A DNA stretch of 64,000 bases from Staphylococcus condimenti (GTDB lineage: Bacteria > Bacillota > Bacilli > Staphylococcales > Staphylococcaceae), in NCBI RefSeq assembly GCF_001618885.1, contig NZ_CP015114.1, forward strand, positions 1,240,001 to 1,304,000, in the 5' to 3' direction. Within the stretch, counting starts at the first letter, position 1; every line of letters starts with the position of its first letter. This document shows, piece by piece, positions 1-8,043 of the stretch. Made by a program: the position numbers and the translations under genes. The notes under the pieces were generated by a model. That model was not told the DNA's origin and ran no database searches. It was given only the letters and a program-made list of their open reading frames with translations.

Positions 1-4
1 ATAA

Positions 5-208
5 AAAATAAAATACTATGACAATTTACTCTCACCACAATTATTGGTAAATGGCATAGTAAGCCCAAAACAAATTCAATATAAAAGTGTTTACTCAGCC
101 CATTCAAACACCTTTATATCTATTGAAATCAGCGTCGAATATCTATTACTTGCGACCTCCTTTCCGAATAATAATGTGATTGAAAAAGAAATTCCTAAGC
201 GTAAGTGA
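5..208 (+). other. Open frame with no start, possible gene remnant
   Basis: A reading frame stays open for about 67 codons between an in-frame TAA at 2-4 and TGA at 206. The translation has a protein-like composition and ends in a basic tail. It has no ATG; the only candidate start is TTG at 44, which lacks a ribosome-binding site. It may be the tail of a decayed gene lying to the left, or chance. I do not recognise a family. Confidence 0.18.
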
Positions 209-339
209 TAAATCTGATTCTCAAAAATAACCCTAACAACTCATAAAACCTGATAAGTTTCAATGTTGGCACAAAATAGAATTACAACATCTATATTGAT
301 TGATAGTTTTAAAAACACGTTAAAAATTTTAAAACGTAC

Positions 340-610
340 GTGTAGCATAATAAGGTGTTATTATCTCAGTATTCTGCTGAACTGAATTCCCACAATTCAT
401 CACCACCAGCAGAACCCCTCAACTCAAACTGAATATACAACACTATTATGCTGCTTGCCCACAAACCCTTAAATTAAACAGAGTCATAAATCAGCTCTGT
501 CCTATAACTATCGATGACACGTGCAGAATTGTATATGGAAAAGAGATTATAACGTAATCTCATAAATCACACGACAGCTCAGATTGTAAATAGCCCTTCA
601 ATCTGAGCAC
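340..610 (+). other. Hairpin-rich noncoding stretch, possible sRNA
   Basis: Positions 1-792 hold no convincing gene. Within it, 344-359 can pair with 439-452. This closes a hairpin formed by 373-379 and 407-413, whose inner stem 384-388/394-398 carries a CCCAC loop. Two further hairpins follow: 543-549/555-561 and a 10-bp perfect stem 577-586/599-608 with a loop containing CCCTT. A TGTAGCATAAT box just before 352 could be an extended -10 for plus-strand transcription. No U-tract terminator is visible, so transcript ends and strand are uncertain. Confidence 0.3.
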
Positions 611-724
611 ATACCCTCAATAATAAAAAAGTAATAAAATGTCGAATGACCTGTGTACAATTAAGTTCCCTCAACTACTTAATTGATACACATTCACTAT
701 AAAACTATAACCCTTAAACAAAAA

Positions 725-766
725 ACGCGTTGCAGCTACCCTTTCTACTGCAACGCGTATTTTTTA
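725..766 (-). terminator. Terminator of the YkvI operon
   Basis: An 11-bp perfect stem (725-735/748-758) has A-rich sequence on its left and a T-run on its right, so it could work on both strands. It lies 27 bases beyond the stop of the minus-strand transporter gene. Confidence 0.8.
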
Positions 767-792
767 TATACTTTTTTATCTCATTCAATCAT

Positions 793-1884
793 TTAAACTT
801 TAGATTTTTGCGGATTCATTTTCGCCCAAATCGTTCGTACAAAAATAATAATTACTACTGCTAGTCCTACATATCCTACGAATGGATATATAATAGCAAC
901 CAGCTTTCCAAAAGGCAACGATCCGCCAAGCATAAATACAATACCCAATACTATCGTTACGATAACCCCAAATTTAGCTGGAAATATTCGCATGAATTCA
1001 TTCTTTATCAACCAGTACATTGGTGCTGTTGTTGAATAAATCCCAAGTAAAATACAAATAGAAAATACAATAGCTACCCAAGGACTAATTGTATCCCCTA
1101 AATATAAAACGGGCACTTCTAATTTCAATACATGATTGTAATGTGCAAACATCGCAACGACCATAGCCAATACTGCCAACATCAAACCAGCGCCACCTAA
1201 AATTCCAGCGGCTGCTGCTTCTTTCTTACTTCCTGATTGTTGTCCTAATTGTGTAAAGAAAATCGTACCTGCCAAAATGTTGTAACAAAAGAATAAAATA
1301 CTGGATTGCCACCAATGACCAGCCGGTTGTAAATCTTTAGCTGCTTGAGGCAATGTATCTAAAGATGGTAACGAACCGATATTTTTAAAGAATACAACCA
1401 AACAAATAGCAATTGTTAAAACTACAATCACCGGACCGACTGCACCAATAATATCTACTAATTTATTCAATCCGAAAATCACTGTTATCATAGTTATAAT
1501 TCCCATCCCAAGCAAGCCAACTATTGCAGGAATACCAAAGTGTTCATGTGCAATTGCTCCAGTACCGGAAATCATAATAACCACAATACAGAATAAGAAC
1601 AGCAACGTAAAATATTCAATCAATCGTCCGATAATTTTACCACAATATACCCTGAAAATATCCCCTGGATGTTCTAATTGCAATTCATAGCCTCTTGTCA
1701 TCAGTGTTACACCTAAAGAGCAAAACAAAATTGCACTTAAAATGATACCTGCGATACCTGCTTTACCATATGAAGCGAAAAACTGCATCACTTCTTGCCC
1801 CGTAGCAAAACCAGATCCGATTAAGTATGCCATATAAGCTCCGCTTAACTTCAATACATTCTTCCAATCTATTTGTTGTTCCAT
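793..1884 (-). CDS. YkvI-family membrane transporter
   Basis: A 363-residue integral membrane protein with about ten hydrophobic segments, closest in style to Bacillus YkvI, an APC-superfamily transporter-like family of unknown substrate. The first helix carries the glycine-rich unwound-helix signature GSGFATGQEVMQFF near residues 23-36, which resembles the substrate site of LeuT-fold carriers. ATG is preceded by AGGGGG at good spacing. It starts 13 bases after the aminotransferase stop, so the two are surely cotranscribed. That suggests it carries the amine or amino acid used by the aminotransferase; this last point is inference. Confidence 0.75.
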   Translation of the reverse strand: MEQQIDWKNVLKLSGAYMAYLIGSGFATGQEVMQFFASYGKAGIAGIILSAILFCSLGVTLMTRGYELQLEHPGDIFRVYCGKIIGRLIEYFTLLFLFCIVVIMISGTGAIAHEHFGIPAIVGLLGMGIITMITVIFGLNKLVDIIGAVGPVIVVLTIAICLVVFFKNIGSLPSLDTLPQAAKDLQPAGHWWQSSILFFCYNILAGTIFFTQLGQQSGSKKEAAAAGILGGAGLMLAVLAMVVAMFAHYNHVLKLEVPVLYLGDTISPWVAIVFSICILLGIYSTTAPMYWLIKNEFMRIFPAKFGVIVTIVLGIVFMLGGSLPFGKLVAIIYPFVGYVGLAVVIIIFVRTIWAKMNPQKSKV

Positions 1885-1897
1885 TGTCTTAACCCCC

Positions 1898-3235
1898 TTA
1901 CCATCCTTGTCCTGTAACTTGATAAGCTTCTAATTTTCCTTGTTCAAGTTCTTCAAATGTTTCTTCTAAGATAGTCAATGCTTGATTGAGTTCCTCATCA
2001 GTAATTACAAGTGGCGGTTGGAATCTTAAGACATTTCCTGCTACAGCAATAATCACAACACCACGTTCATAGCATCGATTACAAATCTTTAATGCAGCAT
2101 CGTTATCACGTGTTTTAGACTGTTTATCTGTAACAATATCTACACCGATAGATAGACCTAAACCACGAACATTGCCAATAAATTCATATTGATTTTCCCA
2201 TGCTTTCATACGTGATTTCGCATATTCACCTTTTCTTGCTGCTTCCTCCACTAAATTTTCTTCTTTCATCATTTCTAAAGTTGCAACAGCTGCTGCACAG
2301 CTTACTGGATTAGCCCCCATTGTAAATAAGTGAGCAGGCGCATCTAAACTACTCATGATTTCTTCTCTGCCAACTATGGCCGACATCGGCATACCGCCTG
2401 CTAATGATTTACCATAAGCAACTAAATCAGGTTCAAAATTAAAATGCTCAATAGAACTCCATTTGCCTGTACGTCCCATACCTTGCTGAATATCATCTAC
2501 AGCTAAAAGAATGCCATGTTCGCGACACAATTTTTCTAAAGCTTCGAAATAACCAGGCACGGGTTCTAATAATCCGCCGTCTCCTTGTATTGTTTCTAAC
2601 ATGATACATGCAACTTCTTCAGGAGGCAGATATTTTTCAAACATTTCTTTTAAAGGTGCTAAGTACTCATCTACAGTATTTGGTTCTGTACTGTTAAACA
2701 TCCCCCGATAACTGTCAGGAAAAGGAATGTGGTGAACACCTGGTAATAATGGCCCGATTTTTCTTCTCATATTTAAACTGATTGCTGATAAAGAAATTGA
2801 TCCATACGTTGAACCATGATAAGCGTTCGTAAAACTAATTACGTTAGGTCTTCCGGTATAAGCGCGGGCAAATTTTATAATACCGTCACAAGCATCTGAA
2901 CCTGTTAAACCGAATATAACGCGTTTTTCAAAATCTCCAGGTGATATACTACAGATTTTTTCAGCAAGTTCTGCTAAAGGTTCATGATACATATATGCAG
3001 GTGTGTAATGAATCATCTTTTCTGTTTGTGCTTGTATTGCTTTTACAACACGTTCTGGTGTGTGTCCAATATTTTGAGAACTTGCACTAGATAACAAATC
3101 AATATACTTTTTTCCATCGACGTCTGTTAAAACTGCTCCATGAGCGTGATCAATAATAAGCGGGTAGTACGGAATACGACCTGCTCTTGCAAAATATTTT
3201 TCATCACGTTCAAATATCTCCTGTGCTCTTGTCAT
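1898..3235 (-). CDS. Class III PLP-dependent aminotransferase
   Basis: A 445-residue fold-type I aminotransferase of the class III (omega-amino acid/ornithine/GABA) group. Visible landmarks are the phosphate-binding TGSDACD at about 111-117, the aromatic-glycine YHGSTYG near 139-145, the acidic AVDDIQQGMGRTG at about 245-257 that holds the pyridine nitrogen, and the Schiff-base Lys276 in AYGKSLAGG. Length is normal for the class. It is the first gene of a two-gene unit with the YkvI-like transporter. The amino donor cannot be read from sequence; 4-aminobutyrate, diaminobutyrate and similar amines are all possible. ATG has an AGGGGGATG ribosome-binding site. Confidence 0.85.
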   Translation of the reverse strand: MTRAQEIFERDEKYFARAGRIPYYPLIIDHAHGAVLTDVDGKKYIDLLSSASSQNIGHTPERVVKAIQAQTEKMIHYTPAYMYHEPLAELAEKICSISPGDFEKRVIFGLTGSDACDGIIKFARAYTGRPNVISFTNAYHGSTYGSISLSAISLNMRRKIGPLLPGVHHIPFPDSYRGMFNSTEPNTVDEYLAPLKEMFEKYLPPEEVACIMLETIQGDGGLLEPVPGYFEALEKLCREHGILLAVDDIQQGMGRTGKWSSIEHFNFEPDLVAYGKSLAGGMPMSAIVGREEIMSSLDAPAHLFTMGANPVSCAAAVATLEMMKEENLVEEAARKGEYAKSRMKAWENQYEFIGNVRGLGLSIGVDIVTDKQSKTRDNDAALKICNRCYERGVVIIAVAGNVLRFQPPLVITDEELNQALTILEETFEELEQGKLEAYQVTGQGW

Positions 3236-3418
3236 AAAATCACATCCCCCTATAAATACACTTTCTTTAGTCCTTTTATCTTTCTATAAAAATAATGAAT
3301 ATATGTAATATACAGTTAATCAAGCGCTTTGTAAACAGATTATTCCAAATTTTCAGATATCTAAAATATCAAACAACACTTTTTGTAAATAATAATGTAA
3401 AAAGTATCGTAAAAAATA

Positions 3419-3442
3419 GGGGCTGGGACATTAATGTTCTAG
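3419..3442. repeat. Left half of the palindromic repeat holding the IS
   Basis: The GGGGCTGGGACATTAATG sequence here is the inverted partner of 5221-5248. The two halves together equal the uninterrupted repeat at 29351-29413, which identifies this as a split target site. Confidence 0.75.
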
Positions 3443-5091
3443 AATCCCGAAAAAAGGACGATTTTCACAATTGAAAATGAAAATCGTCCTTTTTTATATA
3501 ATTTAAAGAAAAAATCAGCTCGTAGAGCTGTTAATTTCTTTAAGTTTGTTGCCATACAAGCAATACTAACTTCGGTTTCAACTTTTTCAATGCCCCTTAC
3601 AGACATTCGAGTGAAACCCAAATTAGCCTTCAAATTACCGAAAAATGTTTCAACATCAGTTTTTCTTTTGCTGTAAATTGATGATGTTTTCGGATCTGAA
3701 AGCTTTTCTCTAGTGAACTGCTTATAAAATTCCCAAACCATATTTCGACGAATTGTTTTTAATGTATCCGGTTTGGCTTTTGGATTCATACATTCTTGTC
3801 TAAGCGGACAATCTATGCAGTCATAACATTTATATTCTTTGAATTGTCTCTGATATCCATATTTATCAGTACTGTATCTGTATCCAGAGAAGAATAGAAT
3901 TTTATTGTTCGGGCATATATACCTGTCATCTTTTTCGTCGTAATTCCAATTTAATGAATTGAATGGGTTGTTTTTATATTTTCTTTTTTGTTCTTTTAAA
4001 AACATGCCGTACGGCATTACAGGAGTTCTGTTAAATATATCTATAACTATTCCATAATTGCTTTCGCTGCCATACCCTGCATCACATACTATATACTCAG
4101 GAATGTCACTATTAACTTCTTGAATCCTGTTTAAAAAATTTTCTAAAGTTCTTGTATCCGTCGGATTTTGATATACACCTACTGCCAAAGCAAATTGATT
4201 ATTTGTACCTACTTGAATATTGTATGCTGGTTTTAATTGACCGTTTCTCATATGATCATCTTTCATTCGCATAAAGGTGGCATCATTATCAGTTTTGGAA
4301 TAACTATTTCTTGTACCTAAAATCTTCTTTTGTTCCTCGTACTTTTCTTTTTTCTCTTTACATTCTGTAATTACTTTCTTATGCTTTTTTAATTCAGTGC
4401 GTTCTGATCTCAATATTTTTCTTTGTTCAGTATCATTGCTGGATTCAATATCATCAGTCAGTTCTTCAACCTTCTTATTCAAACAATCTTCGATTGCTTC
4501 TAATTCATGAGATTGTATTTCCTTTGAAGACTCTTCTTTTATATTCGGTATGATTTCCTTTTGTAATAATTCTTCATACGCAGCTTCCGACTTTTCCAAG
4601 TTGGCTTTGCTGTAGCGTTCAGTATTCGCTCTCCAAACCAACGAATACTTATTGGCATCAGCTTCGATTTTAGTACCATCTATATAAACGGCTTCTTCAT
4701 CAATATATTGATTTTCGACTAAAAAAGTTCTGAAAACTACAAAACAATCTTTTATTAACTTATTTGTTCTGGAGTCAGAACGAAAACGGTTGATTGTTCG
4801 ATAAGAAGGTTGCTGTTCTTGTGCCAACCACATAAACCTAATACTGTCTTTTAATGCAAATTCTATTTTCCGTCCGGAAAATATCGAATTACTATAAGCA
4901 TACAATATTATTTTAAGCATCATGCGTGGATTGTGAGAAGGGGCGCCTCTGTGATTTTTATAGTTGTCGAAAGCTGTTTCAGGGATTTTTTCGACGATTT
5001 CATTAACTATGCTGGCAGTATCACTTTCGGAAAACGTAAATTCTGTTGTCAGTGGCAGAGAGATTTGAGACATGTTATAATTTTTATACAT
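3439..5091 (-). CDS. IS1182-family transposase
   Basis: A 550-residue transposase, apparently intact. It has the N-terminal DUF772-type region (GAPSHNPRMMLKIILYAYS near 49-67), a central DDE-type core (YIDGTKIEADANKYS near 137-151; IVCDAGYGSES near 334-344), a Cys-rich stretch (CYDCIDCPLRQEC near 422-434) and the C-terminal KRKTDVETFFGNLKANLGF that carries the catalytic Glu. ATG has a strong AGGAGG. The reading frame passes through the left-end hairpin, and its TAG stop is formed by the flanking repeat, so the last residues depend on the insertion site. The native protein may end a few codons differently. Confidence 0.85.
   Translation of the reverse strand: MYKNYNMSQISLPLTTEFTFSESDTASIVNEIVEKIPETAFDNYKNHRGAPSHNPRMMLKIILYAYSNSIFSGRKIEFALKDSIRFMWLAQEQQPSYRTINRFRSDSRTNKLIKDCFVVFRTFLVENQYIDEEAVYIDGTKIEADANKYSLVWRANTERYSKANLEKSEAAYEELLQKEIIPNIKEESSKEIQSHELEAIEDCLNKKVEELTDDIESSNDTEQRKILRSERTELKKHKKVITECKEKKEKYEEQKKILGTRNSYSKTDNDATFMRMKDDHMRNGQLKPAYNIQVGTNNQFALAVGVYQNPTDTRTLENFLNRIQEVNSDIPEYIVCDAGYGSESNYGIVIDIFNRTPVMPYGMFLKEQKRKYKNNPFNSLNWNYDEKDDRYICPNNKILFFSGYRYSTDKYGYQRQFKEYKCYDCIDCPLRQECMNPKAKPDTLKTIRRNMVWEFYKQFTREKLSDPKTSSIYSKRKTDVETFFGNLKANLGFTRMSVRGIEKVETEVSIACMATNLKKLTALRADFFFKLYKKGRFSFSIVKIVLFSGF
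3450..3496 (-). terminator. Hairpin at the left IS end
   Basis: A 12-bp stem (3456-3467/3478-3489) with A-runs and T-runs on its flanks, typical of a two-way terminator. It overlaps the transposase 3' end. Confidence 0.6.
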
Positions 5092-5180
5092 AAAGGTCCT
5101 CCTATGATTTGGGTTTGTGGTTATTCTCTAATTATAAGCGAGGCCTTTATTTTTTGAAATAATATGTATATTTTATATAA

Positions 5181-5219
5181 AAAAGCCGGTGAAAACTTTA
5201 AAAGTTTTCACCGGCTTGT
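5181..5219. terminator. Hairpin at the right IS end
   Basis: A 15-bp stem (5183-5197/5203-5217) placed between the transposase promoter side and the ThrRS gene. It may stop transcription from entering the element. Confidence 0.5.
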
Positions 5220-5220
5220 A

Positions 5221-5248
5221 TTTGAGACTGGAATTATGTCCCAGCCCC
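5221..5248. repeat. Right half of the split palindromic repeat
   Basis: TTTGAGACTGGAATTATGTC followed by CCAGCCCC matches the right arm of the intact copy at 29384-29411, and its terminal bases mirror 3419-3431. Confidence 0.75.
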
Positions 5249-5263
5249 TATTTCAAACTTTAT

Positions 5264-7171
5264 TTATTGCACTTTATTCAATACATCAACTTCTTGTTTC
5301 AACTGTTTTACAAAATCTTCGACATTAACACTATGTTCTTCAGATTCTCCACGTTTACGAACAGCTACTGTGCCATTCTCCACTTCGTTATCTCCGACTA
5401 CAAGAGTGTAAGGTATTTTTTTCAAATGCGCTTGACGAATTTTATAGCCCATTTTTTCATCTGACAAATCAAGTTCCACTCTGAAGCCTTCTTTTTTCAA
5501 TCGGCGTTTTAAATCTTTTACTGCATCCAAATGTAAATCTGCATTTACTGGAACAACTTCCATTTGTACAGGTGCAAGCCATAACGGCAAATTGCCGCCA
5601 AAGTGTTCAAGTAATATTCCGATAAATCGATCGCTTGATCCATAAATCGCACGGTGGATTACAACAGGACGCTCTTTTTCACCTGCTTGATTAATAAATG
5701 TTAAATCGAATTTTTCAGGCATTTGGAAATCCAGTTGTACAGTACCGCATTGATGGCTGCGTCCTAACGCATCCTTAATATGAATGTCGATTTTCGGACC
5801 ATAGAAAGCACTATCTTTTTCATTCACAGTATATTTAAATCCATGTTGATTTAATACATTCTCAAGAGATTGCTCTGCGAAATCCCATAATTCAATTTCG
5901 CCCATAAAGTCATCTGGACGAGTAGATAGCTCAATACTGTAATCAAAACCAAAGACACTATAAACTTTATGAATCAATCCTAAAACATCTAAAATTTCTG
6001 ATTCAATTTGATCACGTCGTACAAAGATATGTGCATCATCTTGGTTGAAAGTACGTACACGGAATAAACCATTTAATGAACCGCTTAATTCATGACGATG
6101 TACTTGGCCGAATTCAGCCATGCGAATTGGCAAATCACGATAAGAATGCAAATGATTTTTATAAATTAACATGTGACCAGGACAGTTCATAGGTTTTAAA
6201 GCATAAGTTTGTTCATCTACTTCTGTGAAGTACATATTATCTTGATAATGATCCCAGTGACCGCTGTTTTTCCATAAAGTTTCATCCATAATAAACGGAG
6301 TATAAACTTCTTCATAATCTGCTTCAAACTGCAATTGTCTCAACATATTTTGTAATTCTAAACGAATCACTTGTCCATTATGCGCATAAAACGGCATACC
6401 TGGTGCATATTCTGAGAATGAGAAAATGTCTAATTCTTTACCTAAGCGACGATGGTTTACTTGTTCATACTTTTCAATAAAAGCTTGGTGTTCTTCTAAT
6501 GCTTCACCATCAGCAAATGCAAAACCAGCAATACGTTGCAATGATTCATTATTTACATCGCGCAACCAATTAGTTGCTGAAATAGATTGCAATTTATAAT
6601 TCTTAACTTTAGATAAATTAGTAACAAGTGGTTGATTAATCACTGCTTTATAATCTCCATGCACAGCTACTTTCACAGGTTCTTCACCTTGTTCAATGTG
6701 ATACTGCATAAATGGATTATCTTTAAATAAATCTAATGCATCTAATTTTGAATACTCATATATTTCAATAGGGTGATTGGCACTGATTGCTTTATTAATT
6801 GTTTTTGCGACTTCTTTTAAATCAGCGGCCTTCAATGTGTTTTCAGCTTTAAAATCACAATAGAATTGTTCTTTATTCACACCAAAATCTGCAACTTCAA
6901 CTTTGTGCTTCACAGCTGCTTCCCCTACTAAAAAACTTAAAGTATAACGAATCGCTGCTAAGCCCTCTTCATCTTCATAAGTAAAGAATTCAACTTGGCA
7001 ATCTTTCTCGATTTGATGATTCAAATCGTGTAATTCACCATCTACAGATGCTACAGCTGCTTTTTTGGCAAAAGAACTGCCGATTTGTTGTGCAACTTGG
7101 TAAAGTGTTGTGCTTTGTTCCACCTCCAATTTGCGTTGATCTGGTAAAGTTACGATGACTTGATTTCCCAT
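5264..7171 (-). CDS. thrS: Threonyl-tRNA synthetase, T-box regulated
   Basis: A class IIa aminoacyl-tRNA synthetase that charges tRNA-Thr in the cytosol. Starting at the ATG at 7171 it is 635 residues: an N-terminal TGS domain (about 1-62), a second-additional/editing-type domain (to about 230), the catalytic core with NCPGHM (zinc Cys), motif 2 around RVRTFNQDDAHIF and motif 3 GSSDRFIGILLEHF, and a C-terminal anticodon-binding domain. The start is set by GGAGG eight bases upstream; a longer frame to 7216 would overlap the leader terminator. A T-box leader lies directly upstream. Staphylococci normally carry thrS elsewhere, so this may be a second, starvation-induced copy like B. subtilis thrZ; that is inference. 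Confidence 0.93.
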   Translation of the reverse strand: MGNQVIVTLPDQRKLEVEQSTTLYQVAQQIGSSFAKKAAVASVDGELHDLNHQIEKDCQVEFFTYEDEEGLAAIRYTLSFLVGEAAVKHKVEVADFGVNKEQFYCDFKAENTLKAADLKEVAKTINKAISANHPIEIYEYSKLDALDLFKDNPFMQYHIEQGEEPVKVAVHGDYKAVINQPLVTNLSKVKNYKLQSISATNWLRDVNNESLQRIAGFAFADGEALEEHQAFIEKYEQVNHRRLGKELDIFSFSEYAPGMPFYAHNGQVIRLELQNMLRQLQFEADYEEVYTPFIMDETLWKNSGHWDHYQDNMYFTEVDEQTYALKPMNCPGHMLIYKNHLHSYRDLPIRMAEFGQVHRHELSGSLNGLFRVRTFNQDDAHIFVRRDQIESEILDVLGLIHKVYSVFGFDYSIELSTRPDDFMGEIELWDFAEQSLENVLNQHGFKYTVNEKDSAFYGPKIDIHIKDALGRSHQCGTVQLDFQMPEKFDLTFINQAGEKERPVVIHRAIYGSSDRFIGILLEHFGGNLPLWLAPVQMEVVPVNADLHLDAVKDLKRRLKKEGFRVELDLSDEKMGYKIRQAHLKKIPYTLVVGDNEVENGTVAVRKRGESEEHSVNVEDFVKQLKQEVDVLNKVQ

Positions 7172-7203
7172 ACATATTGCCTCCTTAAATTCCTGATTAA
7201 AAT

Positions 7204-7505
7204 AAAAAAACTGCACCTATCCCTTTAGATATAAAGGGACGAGTGCAGTTTCTGCTCGTGGTACCACCCAGATTCAAAACAAATAAAACAACAACATAAG
7301 CAATTACAACTTCTTCAGCTATGCTGCAGCAACATTTATTTCCTCATTGGAATGACGTAACATGTCATTAAACGGTATATTTTCATATACTTCTCTAAAG
7401 TAGTAAAATACACTTTCAATTAATGCAGAAGCTCACAGCCGATGACTTCTACTCTCTGTCTTTTTGTGCATTTATTGTCTTTATCACCGAATCAATTTTT
7501 AAATT
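7204..7505 (-). promoter_or_regulatory. T-box leader of the ThrRS gene
   Basis: On the minus strand the leader ends in the T-box core GGGTGGTACCACG (about 7254-7270). It is followed by a strong terminator hairpin that pairs ACTGCAC with GTGCAGT around a CCCTTT/AAAGGG stem (7204-7251) and ends in a T-run before the ribosome-binding site. Stem I lies at about 7380-7490 with the usual AGAGAG and purine-rich elements; a possible specifier ACU sits near 7397-7402 (read on the minus strand), consistent with threonine but not certain. Uncharged tRNA-Thr should stabilise the antiterminator and switch the gene on. Confidence 0.88.
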
Positions 7506-7511
7506 GTTTAT

Positions 7512-7540
7512 AGTATATCGTAATAATTACGATTTATCAA
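7512..7540 (-). promoter_or_regulatory. Sigma-A promoter of the T-box transcript
   Basis: On the minus strand TTGATA (7535-7540) and TATACT (7512-7517) are separated by 17 bases, giving a start near 7505, just ahead of the leader. Confidence 0.7.
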
Positions 7541-7584
7541 TCTATTTTTTGATGTTCATATTTTTGTAAAACTTAATAACGCTT

Positions 7585-7935
7585 TCATTCTTTACGCAAT
7601 ACTTTTTCCATCGTCTTACCCTTAGCAAGTTCATCCACTAATTTATCTAAATAACGAATTTCTTGCATTAACGGTGCTTCAATCTCTTCAACGCGAACAC
7701 CGCATATCACACCTTTGATTAATTTACGGTTAGGATTCATTTTTGGCGCTTGAGCAAAAAATGTTTCAAATGAGATATTATTATTTAAAACTGTTTCAAG
7801 ACCAGATTCATCATAACCCGTCAACCAACTAATCACTTCATTCAATTCTTTTTGCGAACGTCCTTTTTTCTCAACTTTCGTTACATAATGCGGATAAACA
7901 CTGGCAAAAGCCATATCGTAGATTTTATGCCTCAT
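7585..7935 (-). CDS. DUF2200-family protein
   Basis: A 116-residue soluble protein that matches the DUF2200 pattern: an N-terminal [15 protein letters not shown] block, a [18 protein letters not shown] block and a central motif around [17 protein letters not shown]. The function of the family is unknown. The ATG at 7935 has GGAGGG at normal spacing; the longer frame to 8025 would run through the tagA terminator. It stands alone on the minus strand, between the tagA terminator and the T-box promoter. Confidence 0.75.
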   Translation of the reverse strand: MRHKIYDMAFASVYPHYVTKVEKKGRSQKELNEVISWLTGYDESGLETVLNNNISFETFFAQAPKMNPNRKLIKGVICGVRVEEIEAPLMQEIRYLDKLVDELAKGKTMEKVLRKE

Positions 7936-7987
7936 TTTTTTCACCCTCCTTTTATTTTTAATTAACTCATACGAAACTCTAATTCTC

Positions 7988-8032
7988 ATAAAAAAACTGC
8001 TTAGACTCGTCTTCAGACCATTCAAAGCAGTA
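7988..8032 (-). terminator. Terminator of tagA
   Basis: On the minus strand ACTGCTT pairs with AAGCAGT around an inner stem TGGTCTGA/..GAGTCTA, followed by seven T residues. It starts 12 bases after the tagA stop. Confidence 0.65.
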
Positions 8033-8043
8033 GATTTTATTCT

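Larger units (their letters stand above)
3443..5220 (-). mobile_element. IS1182-family insertion sequence (IS1272-like)
   Basis: About 1.78 kb containing one transposase gene, bounded on each side by half of a GGGGCTGGGACAT palindrome. Comparison with the intact repeat at 29351-29413 places the ends just after 3442 and just before 5221. Each end carries a strong hairpin (3456-3489 and 5183-5217). These could be transcription terminators that insulate the element, or transposase recognition structures. I see no clear long terminal inverted repeat inside these limits and no obvious target duplication, so the exact ends are uncertain by several bases. Confidence 0.75.

Noticed and set aside
3348-3362. 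Possible CodY box before the aminotransferase
   Set aside because: AATTTTCAGATATCT has three mismatches to the consensus and loses the palindrome.
4933-5157. Plus-strand frame over the transposase 5' end
   Set aside because: It is antisense to a well-conserved coding region and has no ribosome-binding site.
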